A stretch of DNA of 64,000 bases from Streptomyces tubercidicus (GTDB lineage Bacteria; Actinomycetota; Actinomycetes; Streptomycetales; Streptomycetaceae). A program made the position numbers and the translations under genes. Shown piece after piece: positions 33,772 to 44,128 of the stretch. The first letter of the stretch is position 1, and every line of letters begins with the position of its first letter. The stretch spans positions 2,232,001-2,296,000 of the forward strand of contig NZ_CP114205.1 of assembly GCF_027497495.1 (NCBI RefSeq), given 5' to 3'. The notes below the pieces were generated by a model, which made no database searches, was not told the origin of the DNA, and worked only from the letters and a program-made list of their open reading frames with translations.

Positions 33772-34953
33772 TCACAACCCCACGATCCCGTTCCACTCCT
33801 TGGCGAACTCGGTCCGCTCCTTCGACGTGATATCGCGCGCGATGACCAGCCGCTTGCGCATCGCGTCATCGGGGAAGATCAGCGGGTCCTCGGCGAGGGC
33901 GGCGCGCTCCTTGTCCTTGGAGGAGGCGAGAACGTCCCGCGCGGCCGGTACGGGGCAGACGTAGTTGACCCAGGCGGCCAGGTCCGCGGCCACCTCCGGG
34001 CGGTAGTAGTAGTCGATCAGCCGCTCGGCGTTGCGCTTGTGCTCGGCGAGGTCGGGGATGAGCAGGCTCTCCGCCCAGAGCTCCGCGCCCTCCTCGGGCA
34101 CCACGAACTCGATGTCCGGGTTGTCGGCCTGGAGCTGGATCACATCGCCCGAGTAAGCCTGCGCGGCGAGCACATCGCCGGAGTCCAGGTCCTTGATGTA
34201 GTCGTTGCCGGTGAACCGCCTGATGTGGCCCTTGCTCACCAGGCGGCGGATCCGGTCGGTCATCCGGTGGAAGTCATCGGCCGTCCAGCGGGTGATGTCC
34301 ACCCCGTTGCCCTGCATGAGCATGGCGAATGATTCATCGAGCCCGGAGAGCAGGGTGACCCGGCCGCGCAGATCGTCCTGCCACAGGTCGGCGGTGTGCT
34401 TGATCTCCCGGCCGAGCTTCTTCCGGTTGTAGGCGATGCCGGTGATGCCGGACTGCCAGGGCACCGAGTGCTTGCGGCCGGGGTCGAAGTGCGGGTTGCG
34501 CAGCAGCGGATCGAGGTGCCGGGCGACCTGCGGCTGGGCGGCGCGGTCCATTTCCTGCACCCAGCCCAGCCGGACGAACCGGGCGCACATCCAGTCGCTC
34601 ATGACGATCAGATCGCGGCCGGTGCTCTGGTGGTTCATCAGCGCCGGGCTGACCTTGCCGAAGAACTCGTCGTTGTCGTTGATCTCCTCGGTGTACGTGA
34701 CGGAGATGCCGGTGTGCCGCTCGAAGGCGTCCAGGGTGGGACGGCGCTGCTTGTTGCGGTCGTCGACGTCGATGTAGAGCGGCCAGTTGGCGAAGGTGAG
34801 CGTGCGGTCCCGTGCCGACCGGTCCGGGCTGCCGCGGTCCGCCGCCTCGACGTAGGCCGGCGGCACCCCGCATCCGGTCATGGCGGCCAGCGCCCCCGTC
34901 ACACCCAGTCCGCCCATGCCCCGGAGCAGCGCCCGCCGCGAAAGATCAGCCAT
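33772..34953 (-). CDS. polyamine-binding lipoprotein, second PotD-like protein
   Basis: 393-residue binding protein with a Tat signal (LSRRALLRGMGGLGVTGAL) and lipobox MTGC. It shares NDNDEFFGKVSPAL and FTGNDYIKDLDSGD with the PotD-like protein at 6013, so the two are paralogues. No permease or ATPase gene accompanies this one; it may deliver ligand to the importer of the first operon. ATG 34953 (MADLSRRALL) gives the proper Tat n-region. It follows the aldehyde dehydrogenase gene in the same orientation. Confidence 0.9.
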   Translation of the reverse strand: MADLSRRALLRGMGGLGVTGALAAMTGCGVPPAYVEAADRGSPDRSARDRTLTFANWPLYIDVDDRNKQRRPTLDAFERHTGISVTYTEEINDNDEFFGKVSPALMNHQSTGRDLIVMSDWMCARFVRLGWVQEMDRAAQPQVARHLDPLLRNPHFDPGRKHSVPWQSGITGIAYNRKKLGREIKHTADLWQDDLRGRVTLLSGLDESFAMLMQGNGVDITRWTADDFHRMTDRIRRLVSKGHIRRFTGNDYIKDLDSGDVLAAQAYSGDVIQLQADNPDIEFVVPEEGAELWAESLLIPDLAEHKRNAERLIDYYYRPEVAADLAAWVNYVCPVPAARDVLASSKDKERAALAEDPLIFPDDAMRKRLVIARDITSKERTEFAKEWNGIVGL

Positions 34954-35102
34954 GGCGAGCACTCTCACGTGCCGCGGGCGGAGGCGGCAAGAGACAGAGC
35001 GTCCATTGCCGGGCCTCCGCCCGCGACGGTGTGTCGAGCGTTCCGTGCTGCCCGACGGTGCAGATCCCCGGATCGGCCGGTGGGCCGGCCCGGTCGGCCG
35101 GC

Positions 35103-36557
35103 TCAGCCGTCCAGCGAGGTCATCACATGCTTGATCCGGGTGTAGTCGTCGAAGCCGTAGGCCGAAAGGTCCTTGCCGTAACCGGACTTCTTGAATCCGC
35201 CGTGCGGCATCTCGGCGACCAGCGGGATGTGGGTGTTGATCCACACACAGCCGAAGTCGAGGCTGCGGGACATCCGCATGGCGCGGGCGTGGTCCTTGGT
35301 CCACACCGAGGACGCCAGCGCGTACTCGACGCCGTTGGCCCACTCCACGGCCTGCTTCTCGTCGCTGAAGGACTGGACGGTGATGACCGGGCCGAAGACC
35401 TCGTGCTGGACGATCTCGTCGTCCTGCTTGAGGCCGGAGACGACGGTCGGAGCGAAGAAGTAGCCCTTGTCGCCGACCTGTTCGCCGCCCGCCTCGATCT
35501 TGGCGTGTGCGGGCAGCCGCTCGATGAAGCCCTTGACCTGCTTGAGCTGGTTGGCGTTGTTGAGCGGGCCGTAGAGCACGTCCTCGTCGTCGACCGCGCC
35601 GGTCTTGGTCTCCGAGGCGGCCTTGGCCAGCGCGGCGACGAACTCGTCGTGGATGGACTCGTGTACGAGGACGCGGGTGGCGGCCGTGCAGTCCTGGCCG
35701 GCGTTGAAGTAGCCGGCGACCGAGATGTCCTCGACGGCCTTGGGGATGTCGGTGTCCTCGAAGACGACGACCGGGGCCTTGCCGCCCAGCTCCAGGTGGA
35801 CCCGCTTGAGGTCCTTGGACGCGGACTCGGCGACCTGCATACCGGCACGCACCGAGCCGGTGATCGAGGCCATCGCCGGGATCTTGTGCTCGACCATCAG
35901 CCGGCCGGTCTCGCGGTCACCGCAGATGACGTTGAACACGCCGCGGGAGTGGCCCAGTTCGTCCAGCACGCTGCCGATGATGTCGGCGATCAGCACCGTG
36001 GAGGCGGGAGTGGTGTCGGACGGCTTGATGACGACGGTGTTGCCCGCGGCCAGCGCCGGGGCGAACTTCCACACGGCCATCATCATCGGGTAGTTCCACG
36101 GCGCGACCTGGGCGCAGACGCCGACCGGCTCACGGCGGATGATCGAGGTGAAGCCCTCCATGTACTCGCCGGCCGAGCGGCCCTCCAGCATCCGGGCCGC
36201 GCCCGCGAAGAAGCGAATCTGGTCCACCATCGGCGGGATTTCCTCGGACCGTACGAGCGCGACCGGCTTGCCGCAGTTCTCCGACTCGGCGGCGATCAGC
36301 TCCTCCGCCCGCTCCTCGAAGCGGTCGGCGATCTTCAGCAGGACCTTCTGGCGCTCGGCCGGGATCAGGTCACGCCAGACGGGGAAGGCGGCCTCGGCGG
36401 CAGCCATCGCGGCGTCCACATCGGCGGCGCCCGAGAGCGGGGCGGTGGCGTACGCCTCACCCGTGGCGGGGTTGACCACCTCCGTGGTCCGCCCGTCGGC
36501 GGCGTCCCGGAACTCCCCGTCGATGTAGTTGCGCAGACGACGCAGTGCGGTGGTCAC
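35103..36557 (-). CDS. aldehyde dehydrogenase, second gamma-aminobutyraldehyde type
   Basis: 484-residue enzyme with the catalytic Cys in NAGQDCTAATR, Glu in LELGGKAPVVVF and cofactor motif ITGSVRAGMQVAESA. Related to the enzyme at 7425 but clearly diverged. Starts with GTG 36557. Set opposite an AsnC/Lrp regulator and a class III aminotransferase, it would oxidise the aminoaldehyde made by the aminotransferase from putrescine or cadaverine. Confidence 0.88.
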   Translation of the reverse strand: MTTALRRLRNYIDGEFRDAADGRTTEVVNPATGEAYATAPLSGAADVDAAMAAAEAAFPVWRDLIPAERQKVLLKIADRFEERAEELIAAESENCGKPVALVRSEEIPPMVDQIRFFAGAARMLEGRSAGEYMEGFTSIIRREPVGVCAQVAPWNYPMMMAVWKFAPALAAGNTVVIKPSDTTPASTVLIADIIGSVLDELGHSRGVFNVICGDRETGRLMVEHKIPAMASITGSVRAGMQVAESASKDLKRVHLELGGKAPVVVFEDTDIPKAVEDISVAGYFNAGQDCTAATRVLVHESIHDEFVAALAKAASETKTGAVDDEDVLYGPLNNANQLKQVKGFIERLPAHAKIEAGGEQVGDKGYFFAPTVVSGLKQDDEIVQHEVFGPVITVQSFSDEKQAVEWANGVEYALASSVWTKDHARAMRMSRSLDFGCVWINTHIPLVAEMPHGGFKKSGYGKDLSAYGFDDYTRIKHVMTSLDG

Positions 36558-36727
36558 TGTGCGCCCCCTTCAGTCAGAAGTCTGGTGGTTTGGACATCCA
36601 CCCTAGCCATGCAACCCACGTTTTCAACACACCCGCCACTCAGAGACAACGGAATCAGTGAAATTTCGATCGCGACACGACTAATTTCATCGCTTTAGGG
36701 TTGCGATACAGACGATGCTCGTGCACA
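36558..36727. promoter_or_regulatory. divergent promoter region, probable Lrp target
   Basis: 170-bp gap between divergent aldehyde dehydrogenase and AsnC/Lrp genes. The stretch at about 36655-36720 is strikingly A+T-rich for the genome (GAAATTTCGAT, CTAATTTCAT), as Lrp-family sites often are. No perfect palindrome stands out. Confidence 0.45.
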
Positions 36728-37219
36728 GTGAACGCCGTGGCTCCCCGTAACAGTCATGACCGAACCGTCACCCCGTCGATCGACTCCGTCTCCCTGGCGA
36801 TCATCGAGCAGCTCCAGGAGGACGGGCGCCGTCCGTACGCCGCGATCGGCAAGGCCGTGGGCCTGTCCGAGGCGGCGGTACGCCAGCGCGTACAGAAACT
36901 GCTCGACCAAGGCGTGATGCAGATCGTCGCGGTCACCGACCCCCTCACGGTCGGCTTCCGTCGGCAGGCAATGGTCGGCATCAACGTCGAAGGTGACCTC
37001 GACCCCGTGGCCGATGCCCTGACGACCATGGAAGAGGTCGAGTACGTCGTCATGACGGCAGGCTCCTTCGATCTCCTCATCGAGATCGTCTGCGAGGACG
37101 ACGACCACCTTCTGGAAATGATCAACAAGCGGATCCGCACGCTTCCCGGCGTCCGATCCACCGAGAGCTTCGTGTACCTCAAGCTCCGGAAGCAGACCTA
37201 CACCTGGGGAACGAGATAG
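36728..37219 (+). CDS. AsnC/Lrp-family transcriptional regulator
   Basis: 163-residue feast/famine regulator: N-terminal HTH (YAAIGKAVGLSEAAVRQRVQ) and C-terminal RAM effector domain (AMVGINVEGDLDPVADAL, VVMTAGSFDLLIEIVC). The start is GTG 36728 or GTG 36737; neither has a good Shine-Dalgarno, so a leaderless or weakly translated message is possible. Two bases separate its stop from the aminotransferase ATG, so they are one operon. It probably senses an amino acid or amine and controls the divergent aldehyde dehydrogenase and PotD-like genes. Confidence 0.88.
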   Translation: MNAVAPRNSHDRTVTPSIDSVSLAIIEQLQEDGRRPYAAIGKAVGLSEAAVRQRVQKLLDQGVMQIVAVTDPLTVGFRRQAMVGINVEGDLDPVADALTTMEEVEYVVMTAGSFDLLIEIVCEDDDHLLEMINKRIRTLPGVRSTESFVYLKLRKQTYTWGTR

Positions 37220-37221
37220 CA

Positions 37222-38583
37222 ATGAGCGGCGACCTCTCCAAGACGGCATACGACCACCTGTGGATGCACTTCACCCGCATGTCGTCGTACGAGAATGCCC
37301 CCGTGCCCACGATCGTGCGCGGTGAGGGCACCAACATCTACGACGACAAGGGCAAGCGCTACATCGACGGGCTCGCCGGCCTCTTCGTGGTCAACGCCGG
37401 CCACGGCCGGGTGGAGCTCGCCGAGACCGCCTACAAGCAGGCGCAGGAGCTGGCCTTCTTCCCCGTGTGGTCCTACGCCCACCCCAAGGCGGTGGAGCTC
37501 GCCGAGCGGCTGGCGAACGAGGCCCCCGGTGACCTCAACAAGGTCTTCTTCACCACCGGTGGCGGCGAGGCCGTCGAGACCGCCTGGAAGCTGGCCAAGC
37601 AGTACTTCAAGCTCACCGGCAAGCCGATGAAGCACAAGGTGATATCCCGCGCGGTGGCCTACCACGGCACCCCGCAGGGCGCCCTGTCCATCACCGGCCT
37701 GCCCGGTCTGAAGGCCCCGTTCGAGCCGCTGGTCCCGGGTGCTCACAAGGTCCCGAACACCAACATCTACCGCGCGCCGATCCACGGTGACGACCCCGAG
37801 GCCTTCGGCCGCTGGGCCGCCGACCAGATCGAGCAGCAGATCCTCTTCGAGGGCCCGGAGACCGTCGCCGCGGTCTTCCTGGAGCCGGTGCAGAACGCCG
37901 GCGGCTGCTTCCCGCCGCCCCCCGGCTACTTCCAGCGGGTCCGCGAGATCTGCGACCAGTACGACGTGCTGCTCGTCTCCGACGAGGTCATCTGCGCCTT
38001 CGGCCGTCTCGGCACGACGTTCGCCTGCGACAAGTTCGGCTACGTCCCGGACATGATCACCTGCGCCAAGGGCATGACCTCGGGCTACTCCCCGATCGGC
38101 GCCTGCATCATCTCCGACCGCCTGGCCGAGCCGTTCTACAAGGGCGACAACACCTTCCTGCACGGCTACACCTTCGGCGGCCACCCGGTCTCCGCGGCGG
38201 TCGGCGTCGCCAACCTCGACATCTTCGCGCGCGAGGGTCTCAACCAGCACGTCCTCGACAACGAAGGTGCCTTCAAGAGCACCCTGGAGAAGCTGCACGA
38301 CCTGCCGATCGTCGGCGACGTCCGCGGCAACGGCTTCTTCTACGGCATCGAGCTCGTCAAGGACAAGACCACCAAGGAGTCGTTCAACGAGGAGGAGACC
38401 GAGCGCGTCCTGTACGGCTTCCTCTCCAAGGCGCTGTACGACAACGGTCTCTACTGCCGTGCCGACGACCGTGGCGACCCGGTCATCCAGCTCGCCCCGC
38501 CGCTGATCGCCGACCAGTCCGTCTTCGACGAGATCGAGCAGATTCTGCGCACGGTCCTCACCGAGGCATGGACCAAGCTCTGA
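37222..38583 (+). CDS. class III aminotransferase, probable putrescine/diamine-pyruvate type
   Basis: 453-residue PLP enzyme of fold type I. PLP contacts are readable: TTGGGEAVETAWK (phosphate loop), VSDEVICAFGRLG (the Asp), and CAKGMTSGYSPIGA with the Schiff-base lysine. The sequence resembles omega-amino acid:pyruvate and putrescine aminotransferases. With the divergent aldehyde dehydrogenase it would convert a diamine to the amino acid without the oxidase route used by the first polyamine operon. Confidence 0.85.
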   Translation: MSGDLSKTAYDHLWMHFTRMSSYENAPVPTIVRGEGTNIYDDKGKRYIDGLAGLFVVNAGHGRVELAETAYKQAQELAFFPVWSYAHPKAVELAERLANEAPGDLNKVFFTTGGGEAVETAWKLAKQYFKLTGKPMKHKVISRAVAYHGTPQGALSITGLPGLKAPFEPLVPGAHKVPNTNIYRAPIHGDDPEAFGRWAADQIEQQILFEGPETVAAVFLEPVQNAGGCFPPPPGYFQRVREICDQYDVLLVSDEVICAFGRLGTTFACDKFGYVPDMITCAKGMTSGYSPIGACIISDRLAEPFYKGDNTFLHGYTFGGHPVSAAVGVANLDIFAREGLNQHVLDNEGAFKSTLEKLHDLPIVGDVRGNGFFYGIELVKDKTTKESFNEEETERVLYGFLSKALYDNGLYCRADDRGDPVIQLAPPLIADQSVFDEIEQILRTVLTEAWTKL

Positions 38584-38630
38584 CCCTCGCGGCACCTTCC
38601 GTTCCCCTCGCACACAAGTGAATATCCAGC

Positions 38631-38674
38631 GGCTCAGATTCACTCACTTCAAGCCATACGAGTGAATCTGGGCC
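38631..38674 (+). terminator. aminotransferase operon terminator
   Basis: Fifteen-base stem GGCTCAGATTCACTC (38631-38645) pairs with GAGTGAATCTGGGCC (38660-38674), one wobble pair, 14-nt loop. A third AGTGAAT copy lies at 38617. Confidence 0.75.
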
Positions 38675-38797
38675 GTTGTGCTGCCAAGCGGCGAATACCG
38701 GGGGTCACCACTCCTTACCGTGCTTGTGACCGATACCCTCCATGGTCGTTCACCCGGTCGGGGGAACGATCCGACGCCTACAACAAGAGGTGCGCAG

Positions 38798-39519
<722 letters not shown>

Positions 39520-39538
<19 letters not shown>

Positions 39539-40683
39539 CCCGCGGCTCGCGCCCCCTCGTCCTGCTGCGCCGCCTCTCCGTCACCGCCGCCGCGGCCGGC
39601 ACCGGCTTCCTCCTCCTCTCCACCGTCGGCCATGCCGCCGGCCACCCGTCCGCGGCCGACGAGTCGTTGGTGCGGCTGTTGTGGTGCGCGGCCCCGCTCG
39701 CCGCCACCGCCCAGTTCGCGGTGTCCACGGCCCGTACGGACCCCGCCGCCCGCCTCCAGCGCGGTATGACCGCCGCCGGCCTCGGCCCGCTCCGTCTCAC
39801 CCTGCTCGCCACCGTCTCCACCGCCCTGACCTGCTTCCTCGGCGTTCTGCTCGCGCTGCTCGCCTTCCTCCGGCTCCGCGGCGACCTCGGCGGCCCGACC
39901 TCCCTCGGCGTCAACTCCGACCTGCTCGGCGCCGGCCACCCGGTGCCGCTCGTCGGCGCCCTCCTGCTGCTGACGATCGTGCCGCTGACCGCCGCGGCCG
40001 CGACCGCCGTCTCCCTGCGCCCCCGTGACGAGGCCGGCTCTCCGGAGGCGGGCAGCCGCCCCAGGACCGCCCCGCCCTCCGGTCTCCCGTGGGGTATCGC
40101 CCTGGCCGCGGCCGGCCTGGCGATCGAGGCGTACACCAGCCGCGGCGCCCACACCCCCGGCGGACTGCTGCCACTCCCCGGCAGGCTGGTCGGCAGCCCC
40201 CCTGGCGTACTGGCCGGCTGGGCGCTGTCGACCTTCGGCCTCGTGCTGGCCGGCCCCGGTCTGGTGCATCTGTGCGGCAGGCTGCTCTGTGCAGGCCGCC
40301 CCGGTGCCCTGCGGCTGCTGTCCGGGCGCGTACTCCAGGAGGAGTCGCACCGCCTCGGCCGCCCGCTCGGGGTGCTGTGTGCGGTCGCCTCCGCCGCGTA
40401 TGCCGCCGTGAAGGTGTACGAAGCCTCTGCCTCCAGCCCGTTCGGACCGCTCACCGGCATCGGCGCGGCGGTCGTGCTCGCCTGTGTCACCGCCAGCGCG
40501 CTCACCGCCGCGGTGGAGTCCCGCTCGGCCCGCGCCCACACCACGGCAGCCCTCCGCCGTCTGGGAGCGTCCGCCTCCGTTCTCCATCGCGCCGCGGCCC
40601 TGCGCTTCCTGGCTCTGGCCCTCGTCCTGGCCCCCCTGACCTGGACCGTCGCGGAGATGGCCACGCTTCCGCTGGTGCATTGA
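39520..40683 (+). CDS. ABC transporter membrane subunit, FtsX/MacB-like
   Basis: 387-residue membrane protein starting at GTG 39520 inside the end of the ATPase gene. About eight hydrophobic segments; no large extracytoplasmic domain. The C-terminal third repeats the pattern of the first (segment pairs around AAGLGPLRLTLLATVSTAL and ALRFLALALVLAPLTW), as in permeases of ABC-type efflux systems. Substrate unknown. Confidence 0.7.
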
Positions 40684-40812
40684 GGGATGTGAGGCGCGGG
40701 GCCCGCGGGGTGTAAGGCGCGTGGGGGCGTGGCCGGTTCGCCCCCCGCCGCCGGCGACGGCGTCCCTGGCCGCGCCACCCGTGCGCTCCGGTGCGCGGTG
40801 GGGCGGCCCCCC

Positions 40813-41241
40813 TCATCGTGCGAGCGCGGTGGCCTCCACCTCTATGCGCCAGTCCGGCTGGGCCAGCGATGACACCTCCACCAGCGTGTCCGCGGGGTAG
40901 GGCTCGGACAGGAACTCCTCGCGCAGTGTGTGGAGCGGGCCGAGTCCGGCAGCCATGTCCGTGACGAAGATGCCCACCTTCACCACGTCGGTGAGCGAGG
41001 CACCCGCTGCGGCGAGCACCCGCTCGACGTTCGCGAACGCCAGGCGCCCCTGCGTCAGGAAGTCGTCGGAGACCGTCCGCCCCCGCTCGTCGATTCCCGC
41101 TTGGCCCGAGACATGGATCAGTCCGCCCGCCCTGATGGCCTGCGAGATCTTGTATGGCTCGTACCAGTCGGGGGTCGTGGCGATCCGCTCGATCTCCGGT
41201 CGGCCCTGTGCCCCGGCGGCGACGTCCACCGGCATCGTCAT
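40813..41241 (-). CDS. RidA/YjgF-family protein
   Basis: 142-residue Rid protein, a trimeric deaminase-like fold. It carries ISQAIRAGGLIHVSGQAGID, the conserved ANVERVLAAAGASLTDVVKV and the C-terminal RIEVEATALAR. The Arg equivalent that binds the carboxylate of 2-aminoacrylate in true RidA cannot be placed with certainty (IEVEATA follows R). ATG 41241 has AAGGAG ten bases upstream. Divergent from a MarR gene that probably regulates it. Confidence 0.85.
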   Translation of the reverse strand: MTMPVDVAAGAQGRPEIERIATTPDWYEPYKISQAIRAGGLIHVSGQAGIDERGRTVSDDFLTQGRLAFANVERVLAAAGASLTDVVKVGIFVTDMAAGLGPLHTLREEFLSEPYPADTLVEVSSLAQPDWRIEVEATALAR

Positions 41242-41372
41242 CACACTCACACTCCTTCTCAGATCCATGCACGCACATCATTTGCATGCACATACATAAG
41301 TTTCTGCTGCATGTACCCTGCTGTCAAGACCCCAGCGACACACGGCACACCGGCGGACGAAGGCAGAGGGCG
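41242..41372. promoter_or_regulatory. divergent promoter region, MarR operator candidate
   Basis: 131-bp gap between the RidA and MarR genes. It contains TTGCATGCACATAC with the palindrome TGCATGCA at 41283-41290 and further TGCATG and CATGCA copies nearby, consistent with autorepression by the MarR protein. Confidence 0.5.
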
Positions 41373-41780
41373 ATGGACGCGGAGCACTGGGACCGGCTCG
41401 GAACGCTGCACACCCGCGTCGAGCAGGAGCTGGCGAAGGCTCTGCAGCAGCATCACAGCATCGGACTGTCGGAGTACCGTGCGCTGGCCCGGCTCGCCGA
41501 GGCGGACGACGGCGAGCTGCGGATGCAGGAACTCGCCGACCTCATCGGCCTCAACCAGAGTTCCGTGAGCCGGCTGGCCGCCCGCCTGGAGTCGTCCGGC
41601 CTGACCCGGCGCGATCTGTGCCCCGATGACCGGCGCGGGGTGTACAGCGTGATCACGGACGAGGGCCGGGACGTGCAGAAGCAGGCGCGCCCGACCTATG
41701 ACGGTGCGCTGCGCGCCGCACTCGACGCGGCGGCGGCCGACGGGCACCTCGGACCCCTGGTGGCCACACTGCGGTCCTAA
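41373..41780 (+). CDS. MarR-family transcriptional regulator
   Basis: 135-residue winged-HTH regulator: LSEYRALARLAEADDGEL, then LRMQELADLIGLNQSSVSRL (HTH) and RDLCPDDRRGVYSVITDEG (the beta-wing with the family's DxRR). ATG 41373. One base separates its stop from the LOG-protein ATG, so they form an operon; RidA is divergent. Confidence 0.9.
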   Translation: MDAEHWDRLGTLHTRVEQELAKALQQHHSIGLSEYRALARLAEADDGELRMQELADLIGLNQSSVSRLAARLESSGLTRRDLCPDDRRGVYSVITDEGRDVQKQARPTYDGALRAALDAAAADGHLGPLVATLRS

Positions 41781-41781
41781 C

Positions 41782-42939
41782 ATGACGGACGTGCAGTCGA
41801 ATTCACAGCCCTCAGCGTCCCGCCCCACCCACGCCCACGACGACCGTGAGATCGAGTCCCTGGAGGAGTTCGACCGGGTCGTCGCCTCGGGCGGCCTCGC
41901 CGGATATCGCGTCCAGTCGGTCGATCTGACGGACCGTACGTTCGCGCTGCTCAGTGCGGACACCGCGGAGTCCGTGTTCCTCGGCTGCGCCATGGAGCCG
42001 GACGCCGCCGCCAAGATACGCGCCGGTGGCGCCCTGGTCTTCCCTCCCGTACCGGGTCTGCCGTTCGATCCGTACCGGGGCGGCCTGTACGGCCCGGACG
42101 AGCTCTTCGAGGGACTGGCCGACGGCGGCTTCGACGCCACCCCGGACGCCCGTACCTACCGCTGGTACCAGGAGACCAAGTCGGACGGCGACATCTTCGC
42201 CTCCATGCTGCGCAGCATCCACGACGACGCGGTCTCCGACGCCCTGGACGAACATCTCGCCGGTGCCCAGGTGGTGGGCATCATGGGCGGCCACGCCCTG
42301 GAGCGCGGCTCCGCGGCCTACGCGGGCGCGGCCCGGCTCGGCCGCCGGCTCTCCCGCGACGGGCTGACCGTCGCGACCGGTGGCGGCCCCGGCGCCATGG
42401 AGGCGGCGAACCTCGGAGCGTACGCCGCGCCCTTCGAGGACGAGATGCTCGACTCGGCGCTGGAACTCCTCGCCAAGACACCGCACTTCACCCCGTCCGT
42501 CACGGACTGGGCCCACGCCGCCTTCGAGATACGCCGCAGCCGGCCGGGCGGCGGCGTCTCGGCCGGCATCCCGACCTGGTTCTACGGCCATGAGCCGCCG
42601 AACGCCTTCGCCTCCCACATAGCGAAGTACTTCGTCAACGCGGTACGGGAGGACGGCCTGCTGGCGCGCTCGAACGCCGGCGTCGTGTTCCTGCCGGGCG
42701 CGGCCGGGACCCTCCAGGAGATCTTCGACAACGCGACGCCGAACTACTACGAGTCACGGGGCGAGCCGACCCCGATGGTGCTGGTGAACCGCGCGCACTG
42801 GACCGAAAAGCTGCCCGCCTGGCCGCTGCTCCAGGCTCTCGCCGCGGACCGGCCCATGGCGTCCCGGATCGCCCTGGTCGACTCGGTGGACGAAGCCCCG
42901 GACGCGCTGGCCCGGCTCCGTGACCAGGCGCCTTCCTGA
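41782..42939 (+). CDS. LOG-family Rossmann-fold protein
   Basis: 385-residue protein with a C-terminal LOG (lysine decarboxylase-like) domain: VVGIMGGHALERGS, VATGGGPGAMEAANLGAY and LPGAAGTLQEIFDN (the PGGxGTxxE block). The N-terminal 140 residues are an extension absent from small cytokinin-type LOG phosphoribohydrolases. It probably hydrolyses a nucleotide-5'-monophosphate N-glycosidic bond, but this long subgroup is uncharacterised. ATG 41782. Confidence 0.82.
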   Translation: MTDVQSNSQPSASRPTHAHDDREIESLEEFDRVVASGGLAGYRVQSVDLTDRTFALLSADTAESVFLGCAMEPDAAAKIRAGGALVFPPVPGLPFDPYRGGLYGPDELFEGLADGGFDATPDARTYRWYQETKSDGDIFASMLRSIHDDAVSDALDEHLAGAQVVGIMGGHALERGSAAYAGAARLGRRLSRDGLTVATGGGPGAMEAANLGAYAAPFEDEMLDSALELLAKTPHFTPSVTDWAHAAFEIRRSRPGGGVSAGIPTWFYGHEPPNAFASHIAKYFVNAVREDGLLARSNAGVVFLPGAAGTLQEIFDNATPNYYESRGEPTPMVLVNRAHWTEKLPAWPLLQALAADRPMASRIALVDSVDEAPDALARLRDQAPS

Positions 42940-43102
42940 GCATCCGCCGACCGCCGCCTTCCCGGCGCCGCAGGCCCTGCGCCCCTCCCGTCGGCGGTGC
43001 GCCCGGTGTGTTTGCCGCCGGAGGCAACTCCCGTCCCGGAATGCACGTCTGCCAGGAAGGTAAGGAACACGTAAGGCGCACAGCGGGCGAACGGAGCTCT
43101 TG

Positions 43103-44035
43103 GTGATCATCGGTCTTCTGACGGCCGTGGCGGCATCGGCCTGCTACGGCACGGGATCGGTCCTGCAGGCGGTGGGCTCCCGCAAATCCGCCCGCCGGGA
43201 AGCGGCCGAATCCGCCACCACCGGTGTCACCCAGCATGGCGGGCCCAGCCTGTCCTCGACCGCGAAGGCGGCCGTGACCTGGGAGTTCATGGTGGGGACG
43301 GTGCTGGACTTCATCGGGTTCGGGCTGGGCGCGCTGGCGGCCCGGCTGCTGCCGCTGTTCCTGTCGCAGACCGTGATCAGCGCCAATCTCGTGATCACGG
43401 CCGTACTGAGCATCAAGCTGCTCGGCATCCGGCTCAGCCGGGCCGAGTGGTCCTCCATCGGCGTGGTGTGCGGGGCGCTGGTGCTGCTGGCCACGGCGGC
43501 GGGGCCGGAGGGCAGCGGCCACACCCCGATCGCCACCCACTGGTGGCTGCTGGTCGCCTCCCTCGTGCTCATCGGCGGGGGCACGCTGATCGTGCGTCTG
43601 CTCGGCGGGCGGGCCGCGATCCTGGCGGGTCTGCTCTCCGGTCTGGGGTTCGGTGCGCTCGGTGTCGGCGTACGGGTGCTGAACGGCGTGGACCCGTTCC
43701 ATCTGCCGTCGCTGCTCGCCGACCCCGCCCTGTACGCGATCCTCGTCGCCGGGATCGGGGGCATGTATCTGCACACCGTCGCCCTGCAGATCGGCTCGGT
43801 GAACGGCGCCACGGCGGCGCTCGTAGTGGGCGAGACGGTGGTGCCCGGCATCCTCGGGGTGCTGTGGCTGGGTGACGCCTCCCGTCCGGGCTTCGCCTGG
43901 GTCGCCGTTCTCGGCTTCGTGGTGGCGGTGGCCGGAGCCGTCGCGGTCGCCTGGTACGGCGAGCCGGAGCCGGACGCGCCCCGGGCCGGGTCACCCGAGG
44001 GCGACGAGCTGCCCCAGGAGGTCGCGGCCCGCTGA
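43103..44035 (+). CDS. DMT-superfamily membrane transporter (EamA/NIPA-like)
   Basis: 310-residue membrane protein with nine to ten hydrophobic segments and an internal repeat. The first helix is IIGLLTAVAASACYGTGSVLQA and the C-terminal helix VAVLGFVVAVAGAVAVAWY. GTG 43103 has GGAG six bases upstream. Substrate unknown. Preceding gap 42940-43102 holds no gene. Confidence 0.8.
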   Translation: MIIGLLTAVAASACYGTGSVLQAVGSRKSARREAAESATTGVTQHGGPSLSSTAKAAVTWEFMVGTVLDFIGFGLGALAARLLPLFLSQTVISANLVITAVLSIKLLGIRLSRAEWSSIGVVCGALVLLATAAGPEGSGHTPIATHWWLLVASLVLIGGGTLIVRLLGGRAAILAGLLSGLGFGALGVGVRVLNGVDPFHLPSLLADPALYAILVAGIGGMYLHTVALQIGSVNGATAALVVGETVVPGILGVLWLGDASRPGFAWVAVLGFVVAVAGAVAVAWYGEPEPDAPRAGSPEGDELPQEVAAR

Positions 44036-44068
44036 CGGCTCCTCCGGGCGCGGAGCACCGACGGACGC

Positions 44069-44103
44069 GGGGCGCCTGGTAGGGGTCATACGCCCGGCGC
44101 CCC
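44069..44103. terminator. bidirectional terminator
   Basis: GGGGCGCC (44069-44076) with GGCGCCCC (44096-44103) between the convergent DMT and ThiQ genes. Confidence 0.55.
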
Positions 44104-44128
44104 ACCTGGCCAGCGTCCCCCGGCGTGG

